Below are positions 35,019-44,513 of a DNA stretch of 64,000 bases, piece by piece. The position numbers were made by a program, and so were the translations under genes. Each line of letters opens with the position of its first letter. The first letter of the stretch is position 1. The stretch lies in assembly GCF_000759835.1 (NCBI RefSeq), contig NZ_BBNB01000007.1, positions 62,001 to 126,000 on the forward strand. Reading direction: 5' to 3'. Source of the stretch: Citrobacter sedlakii NBRC 105722. Its GTDB lineage: Bacteria; Pseudomonadota; Gammaproteobacteria; Enterobacterales; Enterobacteriaceae. The notes under the pieces are model-generated. The model made no database searches. It was not told the origin of the DNA and worked only from the letters and a program-made list of their open reading frames with translations.

Positions 35019-35465
35019 ATGCGTACCGTTCTGAATATTTTGAATTTTGTGTTGGGTGGTTTTGCGACAACGCTGGCCTGGTTACTGGCGACGCTGGTCA
35101 GTATCGTTCTGATCTTCACTCTGCCCCTGACTCGTTCATGCTGGGAAATTACGAAACTGTCGCTGCTGCCTTATGGCAACGAAGCGATTCATGTTGATGA
35201 ACTGAATCCGGCGGGCAAAAGCGCGCTGATGAATACCGGCGGGACGCTGTTGAATATTTTCTGGCTGGTTTGCTTTGGCTGGTGGCTGTGTCTGATGCAC
35301 ATCGCTTCCGGTATCGCCCAGTGCATCACCCTCATCGGTATCCCGGTTGGGATCGCAAACTTTAAAATTGCCGCTATTGCTCTGTGGCCGGTAGGACGGC
35401 GCGTTGTCTCGGTGGAAACCGCGCAGGCTGCGCGTGAAGCCAACGCGCGTCGCCGTTTTGAGTAA
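35019..35465 (+). CDS. yccF: Inner-membrane protein YccF
   Basis: The 148-residue protein matches E. coli YccF. It has two DUF307/YccF repeats, each with a hydrophobic hairpin (about 5-35 and 75-125). Glycine-rich ITLIGIPVGIANFKIA lies near the C-terminus. yccS begins 18 bp downstream, so the two form an operon. Function is unknown. Confidence 0.95.
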   Translation: MRTVLNILNFVLGGFATTLAWLLATLVSIVLIFTLPLTRSCWEITKLSLLPYGNEAIHVDELNPAGKSALMNTGGTLLNIFWLVCFGWWLCLMHIASGIAQCITLIGIPVGIANFKIAAIALWPVGRRVVSVETAQAAREANARRRFE

Positions 35466-35483
35466 TCAGGACTGAAAGCCGTT

Positions 35484-37646
35484 ATGTTGAGTCCCCTGCT
35501 TCGCCGTTATACCTGGAACAGCACCTGGCTGTATTACGTGCGGATTTTTATCGCCCTGTGCGGCACGACCGCCCTTCCCTGGTGGCTGGGCGATGTTAAG
35601 CTGACTATCCCGTTGACTCTGGGGATGGTTGCCGCCGCGCTGACCGATCTCGACGATCGGCTTGCCGGGCGGTTGCGCAATCTGATCATCACGTTAATTT
35701 GTTTTTTCATTGCTTCCGCTTCAGTAGAACTGCTGTTTCCCTATCCCTGGCTGTTTGCTATTGGCCTGACGCTGTCGACCAGCGGGTTTATTCTGCTCGG
35801 CGGGCTTGGCCAGCGCTACGCCACAATTGCCTTTGGCGCGCTACTGATCGCCATTTACACCATGCTGGGAACGTCGTTGTATGCCGACTGGTATCAGCAG
35901 CCCGTTCTGCTGCTGGCGGGCGCTATCTGGTACAACGGGCTGACGCTCATTGGCCATCTTCTGTTTCCCATTCGCCCCCTGCAGGATAACCTGGCGCGTA
36001 GCTACGAGCAGTTAGCGCACTATCTGGAACTGAAATCGCGACTGTTTGACCCGGACATAGAAGATGAAAGCCAGGCGCCGTTATACGACCTTGCGCTGGC
36101 TAACGGCCAACTGATGGCGACGCTGAACCAGACTAAAGTCTCCCTGCTGAGTCGACTGCGCGGCGATCGAGGCCAGCGGGGAACGCGCCGTACTTTGCAT
36201 TATTACTTCGTGGCTCAGGATATCCACGAACGCGCGAGTTCATCGCACATTCAGTATCAGACGCTGCGTGAGCATTTTCGCCACAGTGACGTCATGTTCC
36301 GCTTCCAGCGTCTGATGTCGATGCAGGGCCAGGCCTGCCTGCAGTTGTCACGCTCAATTTTGCTGCGTACGCCGTATCAGCACGACCCGCATTTTGAACG
36401 CGCCTTCACCCACCTGGATGCCGCGCTTGAGCGGATGCGCTCCAGCGGCGCGTCGGCTGATTTGCTGAAAACGCTGGGCTTTTTGCTGGCGAACCTGCGA
36501 GCTATTGATGCGCAACTGGCGACCATAGAATCAGAGCAGGCGCAGGCCATGCCGCGCGCGGAAACAGAAAATCAGCTCGCCGATGACAGTCCGCACGGAC
36601 TCAGCGATGTCTGGTTGCGCCTGAGCCGCAACTTCACGCCGGAATCCGCCCTGTTCCGCCATGCGGTGAGGATGTCGTTAGTGCTCTGCGTCGGTTACGC
36701 CATTATTCAGGTCACCGGTATGAATCATGGCTACTGGATCCTGTTGACCAGCCTGTTCGTTTGTCAGCCCAACTATAATGCGACCCGACACCGTCTGGCC
36801 TTGAGGATTATCGGTACGCTGGTCGGGGTGGCTATTGGCATTCCTGTCCTGTGGTTTGTGCCTTCGCTGGAAGGGCAACTTATCTTACTGGTCATCACCG
36901 GCGTCCTGTTTTTTGCCTTCCGTAACGTACAGTACGCCCACGCTACGATGTTTATTACCCTGCTGGTGCTGTTGTGCTTTAATCTGCTTGGCGAAGGTTT
37001 CGAGGTCGCGCTGCCGAGGGTCATAGACACGCTGATCGGTTGCGCCATCGCCTGGGCGGCAGTCAGCTTTATCTGGCCGGACTGGCGTTTTCGCAACCTG
37101 CCGCGGGTATTACAACGCGCAACCGATGCCAACTGCCGCTATCTTGACGCGATTCTTGAGCAATATCATCAGGGGCGCGACAATCGCCTGGCCTATCGCA
37201 TTGCGCGACGAGATGCGCATAATCGCGATGCCGAACTGGCTTCCGTGGTGTCGAATATGTCGAGCGAACCGGACGTAACCGCCCAAACGCGTGAGGCAGC
37301 GTTCCGTTTACTCTGCCTCAACCATACGTTCACCAGCTACATTTCCGCGCTGGGGGCGCATCGTGAGCAACTGACCAACCCCGAGGTGCTGGCATTACTG
37401 GATGACGCCGTGTGCTACGTTGATGATGCCTTGCATCATCTCCCGGCTGATGAACAGCGCGTACAGCTGGCGTTGGCCGAACTCAAACACCGTATCCAGC
37501 AGCTTGAACCGCGTCCGGACAGCAAAGAGCCTCTGGTGGTTCAGCAGGTAGGACTGCTGGTGACGCTGCTGCCGGAAATTGGCCGACTGCAGCGCCAGAT
37601 CACTCAATCTTCACCGGAAACAGCGGCTCCTTTGTCAGCGTCTTAA
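35484..37646 (+). CDS. yccS: YccS/YhfK-family membrane protein
   Basis: The 720-residue protein is close to the length of E. coli YccS. It has two clusters of membrane helices (about 15-155 and 395-530), separated by and followed by soluble helical domains. This is the FUSC layout shared with aromatic-acid exporters such as AaeB. Export of a substrate is likely, but the substrate is unknown. The 3' end overlaps the convergent sxy gene by 47 bp. Confidence 0.93.
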   Translation: MLSPLLRRYTWNSTWLYYVRIFIALCGTTALPWWLGDVKLTIPLTLGMVAAALTDLDDRLAGRLRNLIITLICFFIASASVELLFPYPWLFAIGLTLSTSGFILLGGLGQRYATIAFGALLIAIYTMLGTSLYADWYQQPVLLLAGAIWYNGLTLIGHLLFPIRPLQDNLARSYEQLAHYLELKSRLFDPDIEDESQAPLYDLALANGQLMATLNQTKVSLLSRLRGDRGQRGTRRTLHYYFVAQDIHERASSSHIQYQTLREHFRHSDVMFRFQRLMSMQGQACLQLSRSILLRTPYQHDPHFERAFTHLDAALERMRSSGASADLLKTLGFLLANLRAIDAQLATIESEQAQAMPRAETENQLADDSPHGLSDVWLRLSRNFTPESALFRHAVRMSLVLCVGYAIIQVTGMNHGYWILLTSLFVCQPNYNATRHRLALRIIGTLVGVAIGIPVLWFVPSLEGQLILLVITGVLFFAFRNVQYAHATMFITLLVLLCFNLLGEGFEVALPRVIDTLIGCAIAWAAVSFIWPDWRFRNLPRVLQRATDANCRYLDAILEQYHQGRDNRLAYRIARRDAHNRDAELASVVSNMSSEPDVTAQTREAAFRLLCLNHTFTSYISALGAHREQLTNPEVLALLDDAVCYVDDALHHLPADEQRVQLALAELKHRIQQLEPRPDSKEPLVVQQVGLLVTLLPEIGRLQRQITQSSPETAAPLSAS

Positions 37647-38229
37647 CCCACGCCGCAAGCTCCTGGCGACGCGTCGCCGGGAGTGCCGCTTCATGAATGC
37701 CATAAATTGCCCCTTCCAGAATGTAGAGGATTTTGTCGGTAATCGACTTGTTGATTTGTCTCAACCGAAGCCAGCACATTTTGGCGCCCAAAACACGGAG
37801 CGTACTGACATCATAAACGCCCGCTTCGTTAAGCAGACTCTCAAGATGAAAGGTCATATTTGGCAGATCTTTGAGCCGTTGCGTTGCCCCCCGCAGGTGT
37901 TTTTCTTTCAACGCCGCATCCAGGGAATATTTCGACAAGCGGATGAGTTTTTGCTGATCGCGCCAGAGACTTTCATCAACCTGATAGTAATTGAGCATAA
38001 CGGGGCGTCCGCGCTTCATAAAGGTCAACCAGACAGGTGAGTGCTTTACGCAGTACTGTACGCTTTGTTCACAGGCACGGAGATAAAGCTCGCCATCGGC
38101 GACCATGGCAAACACCGTGTCGTTGATGGTCAGGCTGTAGCTGCCAAACAGCGATCGATAACGGACAGTCCCCAGAGAAGATAAATATTCCTGTGATTTA
38201 TTGATCCTGTCATAGGAGTGTACTTTCAT
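37600..38229 (-). CDS. sxy: Sxy/TfoX, CRP-S coactivator for competence genes
   Basis: The 209-residue protein matches E. coli Sxy (TfoX, YccR). The TfoX N-terminal domain (about 10-100; SLFGSYSLTINDTVFAMV) and C-terminal domain (about 115-200; LRVLGAKMCWLRLRQINK) are both present. Sxy lets CRP activate promoters with CRP-S sites that control DNA-uptake genes. It is divergent from sulA, and its last 47 bp overlap the end of yccS on the other strand. Confidence 0.95.
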   Translation of the reverse strand: MKVHSYDRINKSQEYLSSLGTVRYRSLFGSYSLTINDTVFAMVADGELYLRACEQSVQYCVKHSPVWLTFMKRGRPVMLNYYQVDESLWRDQQKLIRLSKYSLDAALKEKHLRGATQRLKDLPNMTFHLESLLNEAGVYDVSTLRVLGAKMCWLRLRQINKSITDKILYILEGAIYGIHEAALPATRRQELAAWVKTLTKEPLFPVKIE

Positions 38230-38405
38230 AAAATTCCCTTTTAAATCATAAACTAAATAAATGATTTGCCGTCACGGATCCGTTAACGACGAAAATAGGC
38301 AACTTATTCTCAGGGGGCAAGTTGTATTTCGTTTTTACCGCAACGATGAATAAAAATTGCGAGTTTGTTTCCGAAAATAAAGTTGATCTTTCACGGCATC
38401 AGGGT

Positions 38406-38425
38406 TACTGTACATCCATACAGTA
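38406..38425. promoter_or_regulatory. LexA box (SOS box) of sulA
   Basis: The 20-bp sequence TACTGTACATCCATACAGTA fits the LexA consensus, with CTGT and ACAG arms 8 bp apart. It ends 21 bp before the sulA ATG. It is nearly identical to the E. coli sulA operator. Confidence 0.97.
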
Positions 38426-38446
38426 ACTCACAGGGCTGGATTGATT

Positions 38447-38956
38447 ATGTACACTTCAGGCTACGCAAATCGTTCTTCGTCATTCTCCTCAACAGCGAAC
38501 AAAATGGCGCGCGTTTCAACCGAGAAAGCCACTGCCGGGCTTATCAGTGAAGTGGTCTATCGTGAAGACCAGCCCATGATGACGCAGTTACTGCTGTTAC
38601 CGCTTCTTCAGCAGTTAGGGCAGCAGTCTCGCTGGCAGCTGTGGCTGACGCCGCAGCAAAAATTGAGCCGCGAATGGGTTCAGTCGGCCGGGTTGCCGCT
38701 CTCTAAGGTCATGCAGATTCGTCAGCTCTCTCCCTGCCACACGCTGGAATCGATGGTTCGCGCATTGCGCACAGGCAACTACAGCGTGGTCATTGGCTGG
38801 CTGGCCGACGAGTTAACGGAAGAGGAGCATGCCGAATTGGTTAAAGCCGCTGATGAAGGAAATGCGATGGGGTTTATCATGCGCCCGGTTAGCGCGCATA
38901 CCCATCCGACGAGACACCAAACTGGGCTAAAAATTCATTCAAATTTGTATCACTGA
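38447..38956 (+). CDS. sulA: SOS cell-division inhibitor SulA
   Basis: The ATG at 38447 gives 169 residues, as in E. coli; a TTG two codons upstream is not needed. The central RecA-like region ([20 protein letters not shown] and [19 protein letters not shown]) is conserved, and the C-terminal [15 protein letters not shown] end (here [11 protein letters not shown]), recognised by Lon, is intact. SulA binds FtsZ and halts division during DNA damage. A LexA box lies directly upstream. Confidence 0.97.
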   Translation: MYTSGYANRSSSFSSTANKMARVSTEKATAGLISEVVYREDQPMMTQLLLLPLLQQLGQQSRWQLWLTPQQKLSREWVQSAGLPLSKVMQIRQLSPCHTLESMVRALRTGNYSVVIGWLADELTEEEHAELVKAADEGNAMGFIMRPVSAHTHPTRHQTGLKIHSNLYH

Positions 38957-39311
38957 GTAAAATTAGGATTTATCCTGGAATTTTTTTTCGCCTTGCCCAC
39001 TTTTTTTAAGGCGTATTGAATTTTTTGCGCGAACGCTTGTCGGAAGCGGTTTCCGCGTATTTTTCCTCGTAATTTCGACATCCAAAATGTTAAATATTTT
39101 GTATACAAGCGTTTTTTTTTCATATGCCTGACGGAGTTCACACTTGTAAGTTTCCAACTACGTTGTAGACTTTACATCGCCAGGGGTGCTCGGCATAAGC
39201 CGCAGATATCGGTAGAGTAACTATTGAGCAAGGCCCCCGGTGAAGGATTTAACCGTGTTATCTCGTTGGAGATATTCATGGCGTATTTTGGATGATAACG
39301 AGGCGCAAAAA
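38957..39311 (+). promoter_or_regulatory. sulA-ompA intergenic region with ompA promoter and long 5' leader
   Basis: The segment from about 39179 to 39311 matches the E. coli ompA 5' untranslated region as I remember it, starting near GCCAGGGGTGCTCGG. That leader forms hairpins that stabilise the mRNA and carries the binding site for the sRNA MicA at the ribosome-binding site (GAGGCGC, before the ATG at 39312). The promoter lies just before it, around 39140-39178. Upstream (38957-39130) is AT-rich with long T-runs and no gene. Confidence 0.8.
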
Positions 39312-40364
39312 ATGAAAAAGACAGCTATCGCGATTGCAGTGGCACTGGCTGGTTTCGCTACCGTAGCGCAGGCCGCTCCGAAAGATAACACCTGGTACAC
39401 TGGTGCTAAACTGGGCTGGTCTCAGTACCACGACACTGGTTTCATCAACAACAATGGCCCGACCCACGAAAACCAACTGGGCGCAGGTGCTTTTGGTGGT
39501 TATCAGGTTAACCCGTATGTTGGCTTTGAAATGGGTTACGACTGGTTAGGTCGTATGCCGTACAAAGGCGACAACATCAACGGCGCTTACAAAGCTCAGG
39601 GCGTTCAGCTGACCGCTAAACTGGGTTACCCAATCACTGACGATCTGGACATCTACACTCGTCTGGGTGGTATGGTATGGCGTGCAGACACCAAGGCTAA
39701 CGTTCCTGGTGGCGCATCCTTCAAAGATCACGACACGGGTGTTTCCCCAGTATTCGCAGGTGGTATCGAGTGGGCTATGACTCGCGACATCGCTACCCGT
39801 CTGGAATACCAGTGGACCAACAACATCGGTGACGCTAACACCATCGGTACGCGTCCAGACAACGGTCTGCTGAGCGTGGGTGTTTCTTACCGTTTCGGTC
39901 AGCAGGAAGAAGCTGCGCCGATCGCTCCGGCACCGGCTCCGGCTCCAGAAGTACAGACCAAGCACTTCACTCTGAAGTCTGACGTTCTGTTCAACTTCAA
40001 CAAAGCTACCCTGAAACCAGAAGGCCAGCAGGCTCTGGATCAGATGTACAGCCAGCTGAGCAACCTGGATCCGAAAGACGGTTCCGTAGTGGTTCTGGGC
40101 TTCACTGACCGTATCGGTTCTGACGCTTACAACCAGGGTCTGTCCGAAAAACGTGCTCAGTCTGTTGTTGATTACCTGATCTCTAAAGGTATCCCGGCTG
40201 ACAAAATCTCCGCACGTGGTATGGGCGAATCCAACCCGGTTACTGGCAACACCTGTGACAACGTGAAAGCTCGCGCTGCCCTGATCGACTGCCTGGCCCC
40301 GGATCGTCGCGTTGAGATCGAAGTTAAAGGCGTTAAAGACGTTGTAACTCAGCCTCAGGCTTAA
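39312..40364 (+). CDS. ompA: Outer-membrane protein A
   Basis: The ATG at 39312 gives 350 residues and begins with the OmpA signal peptide (ending TVAQA, before APKDNTWY). An upstream in-frame ATG at 39240 lies in the leader and is rejected. Residues about 22-192 form the eight-stranded barrel. A PAPAPAPE hinge and a C-terminal OmpA-like peptidoglycan-binding domain ([40 protein letters not shown]) follow. Surface loops, for example [16 protein letters not shown], differ slightly from E. coli and Salmonella. Codon use is strongly biased, as in highly expressed genes. Confidence 0.99.
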   Translation: MKKTAIAIAVALAGFATVAQAAPKDNTWYTGAKLGWSQYHDTGFINNNGPTHENQLGAGAFGGYQVNPYVGFEMGYDWLGRMPYKGDNINGAYKAQGVQLTAKLGYPITDDLDIYTRLGGMVWRADTKANVPGGASFKDHDTGVSPVFAGGIEWAMTRDIATRLEYQWTNNIGDANTIGTRPDNGLLSVGVSYRFGQQEEAAPIAPAPAPAPEVQTKHFTLKSDVLFNFNKATLKPEGQQALDQMYSQLSNLDPKDGSVVVLGFTDRIGSDAYNQGLSEKRAQSVVDYLISKGIPADKISARGMGESNPVTGNTCDNVKARAALIDCLAPDRRVEIEVKGVKDVVTQPQA

Positions 40365-40377
40365 GTTTCCGTCTACT

Positions 40378-40404
40378 AAAAACCCCGCTTTGCGGGGTTT
40401 TTTT
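40378..40404 (+). terminator. ompA terminator
   Basis: A compact stem (AACCCCGC, TTT, GCGGGGTT, about 40381-40399) is followed by a T-run to 40404. Confidence 0.95.
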
Positions 40405-40442
40405 ATACCATTTTTCAGCCGACATGCTATCAGTATAAACAG

Positions 40443-40895
40443 CTATTCCTTGCCCAACAGCGCCTGCAAATCCTGCTTAAGCGAGGACATTTTGCTGGCA
40501 TACTTTTCTTTATTCTCGGCGTCTTCAATCAGTTGCACGATCGTCTCTGACAGAGTTTTACCACGCCGTTGCGCCAACCCCGCCAGTCTCTGCCAGACCA
40601 TAAACTCCAGATCGATTGATTTTTTGCGCGTGTGCTGATGTTCAGCATTAAAGTGCCGTTTACGTCTTGCGCGTATTGTCTGCTTCATTCGGTTAAACAG
40701 CGCCGGATTCATATGCTCTTCAATCCAGACGTTCACCCGCACAGGTTCATTTTCGAGGGTAAGCAACATCTCCACGGCGTCCTGGGCAGCACTGGCTTCC
40801 ACATAGCGGGTGATCAATTCTCCCTCGCGATGCTTCTTCACCAAATACTTCCACTTCCAACCGCTTTCAAGATTCTCAAGTTGTTGATATTTCAT
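40443..40895 (-). CDS. matP: MatP, Ter macrodomain organiser
   Basis: The 150-residue protein matches E. coli MatP (YcbG). The N-terminal helical domain ([21 protein letters not shown] in part) and the ribbon-helix-helix region ([23 protein letters not shown] in part, about 96-125) are present. It binds matS sites in the terminus region and links them to the divisome. It is divergent from lonH. Confidence 0.97.
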   Translation of the reverse strand: MKYQQLENLESGWKWKYLVKKHREGELITRYVEASAAQDAVEMLLTLENEPVRVNVWIEEHMNPALFNRMKQTIRARRKRHFNAEHQHTRKKSIDLEFMVWQRLAGLAQRRGKTLSETIVQLIEDAENKEKYASKMSSLKQDLQALLGKE

Positions 40896-41081
40896 AGCGA
40901 TCTCAACGTTACCGTGTCACTCTTATCAGAATATCAGCTTTTTCGCCTTTCGAAGAAAAGAATCTTCACGCTGTGAGCGACGCGACACCGGCCACGACGT
41001 TTTGCTCTCGCTTTCCCTGTGTGAAGCGGTGAGGTTTGCGGTATAATCGCGTCTTTTACAACAGACTAAAAAACATCAACT

Positions 41082-42842
41082 TTGACCATTACGAAACTTG
41101 CATGGCGTGATCTGGTTCCTGATACAGAAAGTTATCAGGAAATATTTGCACAGCCACACGTCATTGACGAAACCGACACGTTACTCAGTGATACTCAACC
41201 ACGCTTACAGTTTGCCCTGGAGCAGTTATTACAGCCCAGAGCCTCTTCTCCTTTTATGTTGGCGAAAGCCCCCGAGGAGCTTGAGTATCTCAATCTTCTT
41301 GCAGAGGCTGCGCGCACGCTGCAACACGATGCCGGTCGCCTGACGGGCGGCCACTACGAGGTTTCCGGGCATACCATTCGTTATCGTGAGGCAGAACGCG
41401 CGGAAGATAATTTTGCGACCACTTCACAGGTGGTGATTGCCGACTGGGTAGAAGCGGAGCAGCTATTTGGCTGCCTGCGTCAGTTTAACGGCGACATCAC
41501 TCTGCAGCCGGGTCTGGTGCATCAGGCCAACGGCGGCGTGCTGGTGATCTCGCTGCGTACCCTGCTCGCCCAGCCGCTGCTGTGGATGCGTCTGAAAGCC
41601 ATTGTCAGCCGCGAGCGCTTCGATTGGGTCGCCTTTGATGAATCTCGCCCACTGCCGGTTTCTGTGCCTTCGATGCCGTTGAAGCTCAGCGTGTTGCTGG
41701 TGGGCGAGCGCGAATCGCTGGCCGATTTCCAGGAGATGGAGCCGGAGCTTGCGGAACAGGCTATCTACAGCGAATTTGAAGATAACCTGCAAATTGTGGA
41801 TGCAGAGTCCATGATTCAGTGGTGCCAGTGGGTGACCTGGATCGCAAAGCGTAACCAGTTGCCGACGCCCGCCCCTGACGCCTGGGAAGTGCTGGTGCGT
41901 GAAGCCGTGCGCTATACCGGCGAGCAGGATACGCTGCCGCTGAATCCGCTGTGGATCATCAGGCAGTTCACTGAAGTGGCTCCGCTCTGCCAGAATGATC
42001 TTTGCAGCGGTGAGCAACTAAGCCTGATGCTGGCGCAGCGCGAATGGCGCGAAGGTTTTCTCGCGGAGCGCATGCAGGATGAAATCCTCCAGGAACAAAT
42101 CCTGATTGAAACGGAAGGGGAACGCATCGGCCAAATCAACGCCCTGTCGGTGATTGAATTTCCGGGCCATCCGCGCGCTTTTGGCGAGCCTTCGCGCATC
42201 AGTTGCGTGGTACATATCGGCGACGGCGAATTCACCGATATTGAGCGTAAAGCCGAGCTGGGCGGTAATATCCATGCGAAAGGCATGATGATTATGCAGG
42301 CGTTCCTGATGTCGGAACTTCAGCTTGAACAACAGCTTCCCTTCTCTGCTTCGCTGACATTCGAGCAGTCCTACAGTGAAGTGGACGGCGACAGCGCCTC
42401 GATGGCTGAACTTTGCGCCCTCATCAGCGCGCTGGCGGACGTGCCGGTTAATCAGAATATTGCGATTACCGGTTCCGTGGACCAGTTTGGCCGCGCTCAG
42501 CCGGTCGGCGGGTTAAACGAGAAGATCGAAGGCTTCTTCACCATCTGCCAGCAGCGTGAGCTGACCGGCAAGCAGGGCGTCATTATTCCGGCGGCCAACG
42601 TCAGGCATCTCAGTCTGCCACCCGCGCTACTGAAGGCTGTAGAAGAAGAAAAATTCACTATCTGGGCGGTGGATGACGTGACCGACGCGCTACCGCTGCT
42701 GTTAAATCTGGCGTGGGATGGCGAAGGCCAGACGACGCTGATGCAAACTATCCAGGAGCGTATCGCCCAGGCGACGCAACAGGAAGGACGTCATCGTTTT
42801 CCCTGGCCGCTGCGCTGGCTGAACTGGTTTGTTCCGAACTGA
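41082..42842 (+). CDS. lonH: LonH (YcbZ), ATP-independent-looking Lon-type protease homologue
   Basis: The 586-residue protein starts at TTG (41082), as does the E. coli gene; no ATG fits the conserved N-terminus. The C-terminal part (about 370-570) is a Lon-type proteolytic domain with catalytic serine in GDSASMAEL and lysine in [11 protein letters not shown]. The N-terminal half lacks a clear Walker A motif, so it is not a classical Lon ATPase. It precedes fabA, whose promoter sites begin at its stop codon. The substrate is unknown. Confidence 0.94.
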   Translation: MTITKLAWRDLVPDTESYQEIFAQPHVIDETDTLLSDTQPRLQFALEQLLQPRASSPFMLAKAPEELEYLNLLAEAARTLQHDAGRLTGGHYEVSGHTIRYREAERAEDNFATTSQVVIADWVEAEQLFGCLRQFNGDITLQPGLVHQANGGVLVISLRTLLAQPLLWMRLKAIVSRERFDWVAFDESRPLPVSVPSMPLKLSVLLVGERESLADFQEMEPELAEQAIYSEFEDNLQIVDAESMIQWCQWVTWIAKRNQLPTPAPDAWEVLVREAVRYTGEQDTLPLNPLWIIRQFTEVAPLCQNDLCSGEQLSLMLAQREWREGFLAERMQDEILQEQILIETEGERIGQINALSVIEFPGHPRAFGEPSRISCVVHIGDGEFTDIERKAELGGNIHAKGMMIMQAFLMSELQLEQQLPFSASLTFEQSYSEVDGDSASMAELCALISALADVPVNQNIAITGSVDQFGRAQPVGGLNEKIEGFFTICQQRELTGKQGVIIPAANVRHLSLPPALLKAVEEEKFTIWAVDDVTDALPLLLNLAWDGEGQTTLMQTIQERIAQATQQEGRHRFPWPLRWLNWFVPN

Positions 42843-42856
42843 TCGGACTTGTTCAG
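42839..42856. promoter_or_regulatory. FadR operator of fabA
   Basis: The 18-bp sequence CTGATCGGACTTGTTCAG matches the E. coli fabA FadR site as I recall it. FadR activates fabA when long-chain acyl-CoA is absent. It overlaps the lonH stop codon. Confidence 0.8.
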
Positions 42857-42872
42857 CGTACACGTGTTAGCT
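42855..42872. promoter_or_regulatory. FabR operator of fabA
   Basis: The imperfect palindrome AGCGTACACGTGTTAGCT fits the FabR site of fabA and fabB promoters. It abuts the FadR site. FabR represses fabA in response to unsaturated acyl chains. Confidence 0.8.
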
Positions 42873-42910
42873 ATCCTGCGTGCTTCACTAAAATAAGGCT
42901 TACAGAGAAC

Positions 42911-43429
42911 ATGGTAGATAAACGCGAATCCTATACAAAAGAAGACCTTCTTGCCTCTGGTCGCGGTGAACTGTTTGGCGCAAAAGGCCCACAATTGCCA
43001 GCGCCGAACATGCTGATGATGGACCGTGTCGTCAAAATGACCGAAACCGGCGGCAACTTCGACAAAGGTTATGTTGAAGCAGAACTGGATATCAATCCGG
43101 ATCTTTGGTTCTTCGGATGCCACTTCATCGGCGATCCGGTTATGCCGGGCTGTCTGGGTCTGGACGCTATGTGGCAGTTGGTTGGATTCTATCTCGGCTG
43201 GCTCGGTGGCGAAGGTAAAGGCCGCGCTCTCGGCGTAGGCGAAGTGAAGTTTACCGGGCAGGTTCTGCCTACGGCGAAAAAAGTCACCTACCGTATCCAC
43301 TTCAAGCGTATCGTTAACCGTCGCTTGATCATGGGTCTGGCTGATGGCGAAGTGCTGGTAGACGGTCGTCTGATCTACACCGCGAACGATCTGAAAGTCG
43401 GCCTGTTCCAGGACACATCCGCATTCTGA
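42911..43429 (+). CDS. fabA: 3-hydroxydecanoyl-ACP dehydratase/isomerase FabA
   Basis: The ATG at 42911 gives 172 residues, as in E. coli. The hot-dog-fold active site has histidine in [15 protein letters not shown] (about residue 71) and aspartate in CLGLDAMWQ (about 85). FabA dehydrates 3-hydroxydecanoyl-ACP and isomerises the product to the cis-3 form, starting unsaturated fatty-acid synthesis. FadR and FabR sites lie directly upstream, and a terminator at 43483-43510 follows. Confidence 0.99.
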   Translation: MVDKRESYTKEDLLASGRGELFGAKGPQLPAPNMLMMDRVVKMTETGGNFDKGYVEAELDINPDLWFFGCHFIGDPVMPGCLGLDAMWQLVGFYLGWLGGEGKGRALGVGEVKFTGQVLPTAKKVTYRIHFKRIVNRRLIMGLADGEVLVDGRLIYTANDLKVGLFQDTSAF

Positions 43430-43482
43430 TTTAGCCGCTGCAACACTGTCCATGCACAGTAAATTGCGCGCTTAATAAGGCG

Positions 43483-43511
43483 AAACCTCCGCAACGCGGA
43501 GGTTTCTTTTT
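43483..43511. terminator. fabA terminator, shared gap with rmf
   Basis: A 10-bp stem (AAACCTCCGC, 43483-43492, with GCGGAGGTTT, 43496-43505) is followed by CTTTTT on the plus strand. It lies between the convergent genes fabA and rmf. Confidence 0.9.
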
Positions 43512-43525
43512 CTAAAGAGACAGAA

Positions 43526-43693
43526 TCAGGCCATTACCACCCTGTCAGCCATGGCTTCTCGCCAACCTCCCAGCCAGTGCGACCTCTGATTCAGCGTCTG
43601 ATAGGGACACATTTCTTTTGAGCGTCCGGCAATGCCGGCCTGATAACCACGTTGATGTGCCCGTTCCAGGCGATCTCGTTTTTGTCTCTTCAT
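43526..43693 (-). CDS. rmf: Ribosome modulation factor
   Basis: A 55-residue basic protein is encoded from the ATG at 43693 to TGA at 43526. It begins MKRQKRDRLERAHQRGYQAG and ends in WREAMADRVVMA, nearly identical to E. coli RMF. RMF dimerises 70S ribosomes into inactive 100S particles in stationary phase. The upstream 200 bp, to the pqiC terminator, are AT-rich and hold its promoter. Confidence 0.97.
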   Translation of the reverse strand: MKRQKRDRLERAHQRGYQAGIAGRSKEMCPYQTLNQRSHWLGGWREAMADRVVMA

Positions 43694-43893
43694 GCCTCGT
43701 TTCCCTCATACTTGTATCTGGTGGAAAAGAAAACAGTGATTACGAAATGTGCAATCACACTAAACGAATACCGCGAAACCCTTCTTGCGTCAATGCGCAA
43801 AATTCACACCAATGTCATATTTGTGAGCTACTGAATAACTCAGTTGTACAAAAAATGTGAGACGGAACAACTTCCTGTTTCCCGCGTCGGGCA

Positions 43894-43929
43894 TAAAAAA
43901 ACCGCCGTAAACGAGGGGTTCACGGCGGT
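43894..43929 (-). terminator. Terminator of the pqiABC operon
   Basis: On the minus strand an 8-bp stem (ACCGCCGT, with ACGGCGGT) lies just past the pqiC stop codon and ends in TTTTTT. Confidence 0.88.
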
Positions 43930-43949
43930 AAGATTTACAAAAGTTTAAA

Positions 43950-44513
43950 CTAGCGAAGCTGCTTCAGTTCCTGTGCGATAGCGGCGGCCTCCTCACTCCA
44001 CGCAGTTGCCAGCACTTTCACCATTTCATCGTAACCGTCTTTGGTCTGCACGGCTTCAATGTGGAAAGGACGCTTAATCAGCTGTCCCTGATGGTTCAGC
44101 AGCCATTCGCCGCTCACAATCACCTTGCCATCGTAGCGACCGTGAAAACCAGTGACCGTCACATTAAGCGTGTCCTGCATCGTTCCCAGCGGCTGAGAGG
44201 CGACTACCCATCCGGGCAACTGCGTACTCAGGTTGGCGACCAGCGTATTGCGTAGCTGTTGATCCAGCGGGCTGGCCCACAGGTTATTGTTGGCAATGAC
44301 GTACTGGACGTCGCTGGTCTGATAAACCACTCCGTTTCCGGCGAGATAATCCGGCACCGCAACCTGCTCCACCCACAGCAGACGGTTGCTCTGACTCACC
44401 GTACTTTGCGCGCCGCTATGGGCAACCGGAAGCTGGTAATAGCTCTTATTTTCTCCACCTGAGCTGCATGACGTCAGCCAGAACGCCATCATCGCCACTA
44501 GCCACTTTTTCAT
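43950..44513 (-). CDS. pqiC: PqiC, outer-membrane lipoprotein of the Pqi system
   Basis: The 187-residue protein has a lipoprotein signal peptide with the lipobox LTSC (Cys16). The rest is an ABC-type lipoprotein-auxiliary fold (DUF330) with QLPVAHSG and VEQVAVPDYLAGNGVVY segments. It forms an octamer-like ring at the outer membrane and receives the PqiB tube in the family model. It overlaps pqiB by 4 bp. Confidence 0.95.
   Translation of the reverse strand: MKKWLVAMMAFWLTSCSSGGENKSYYQLPVAHSGAQSTVSQSNRLLWVEQVAVPDYLAGNGVVYQTSDVQYVIANNNLWASPLDQQLRNTLVANLSTQLPGWVVASQPLGTMQDTLNVTVTGFHGRYDGKVIVSGEWLLNHQGQLIKRPFHIEAVQTKDGYDEMVKVLATAWSEEAAAIAQELKQLR

Noticed and set aside
39240..39311. A longer OmpA starting at 39240
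   Set aside because: The extra 24 residues correspond to the untranslated leader known in E. coli, and the signal peptide begins at 39312 after a proper ribosome-binding site.
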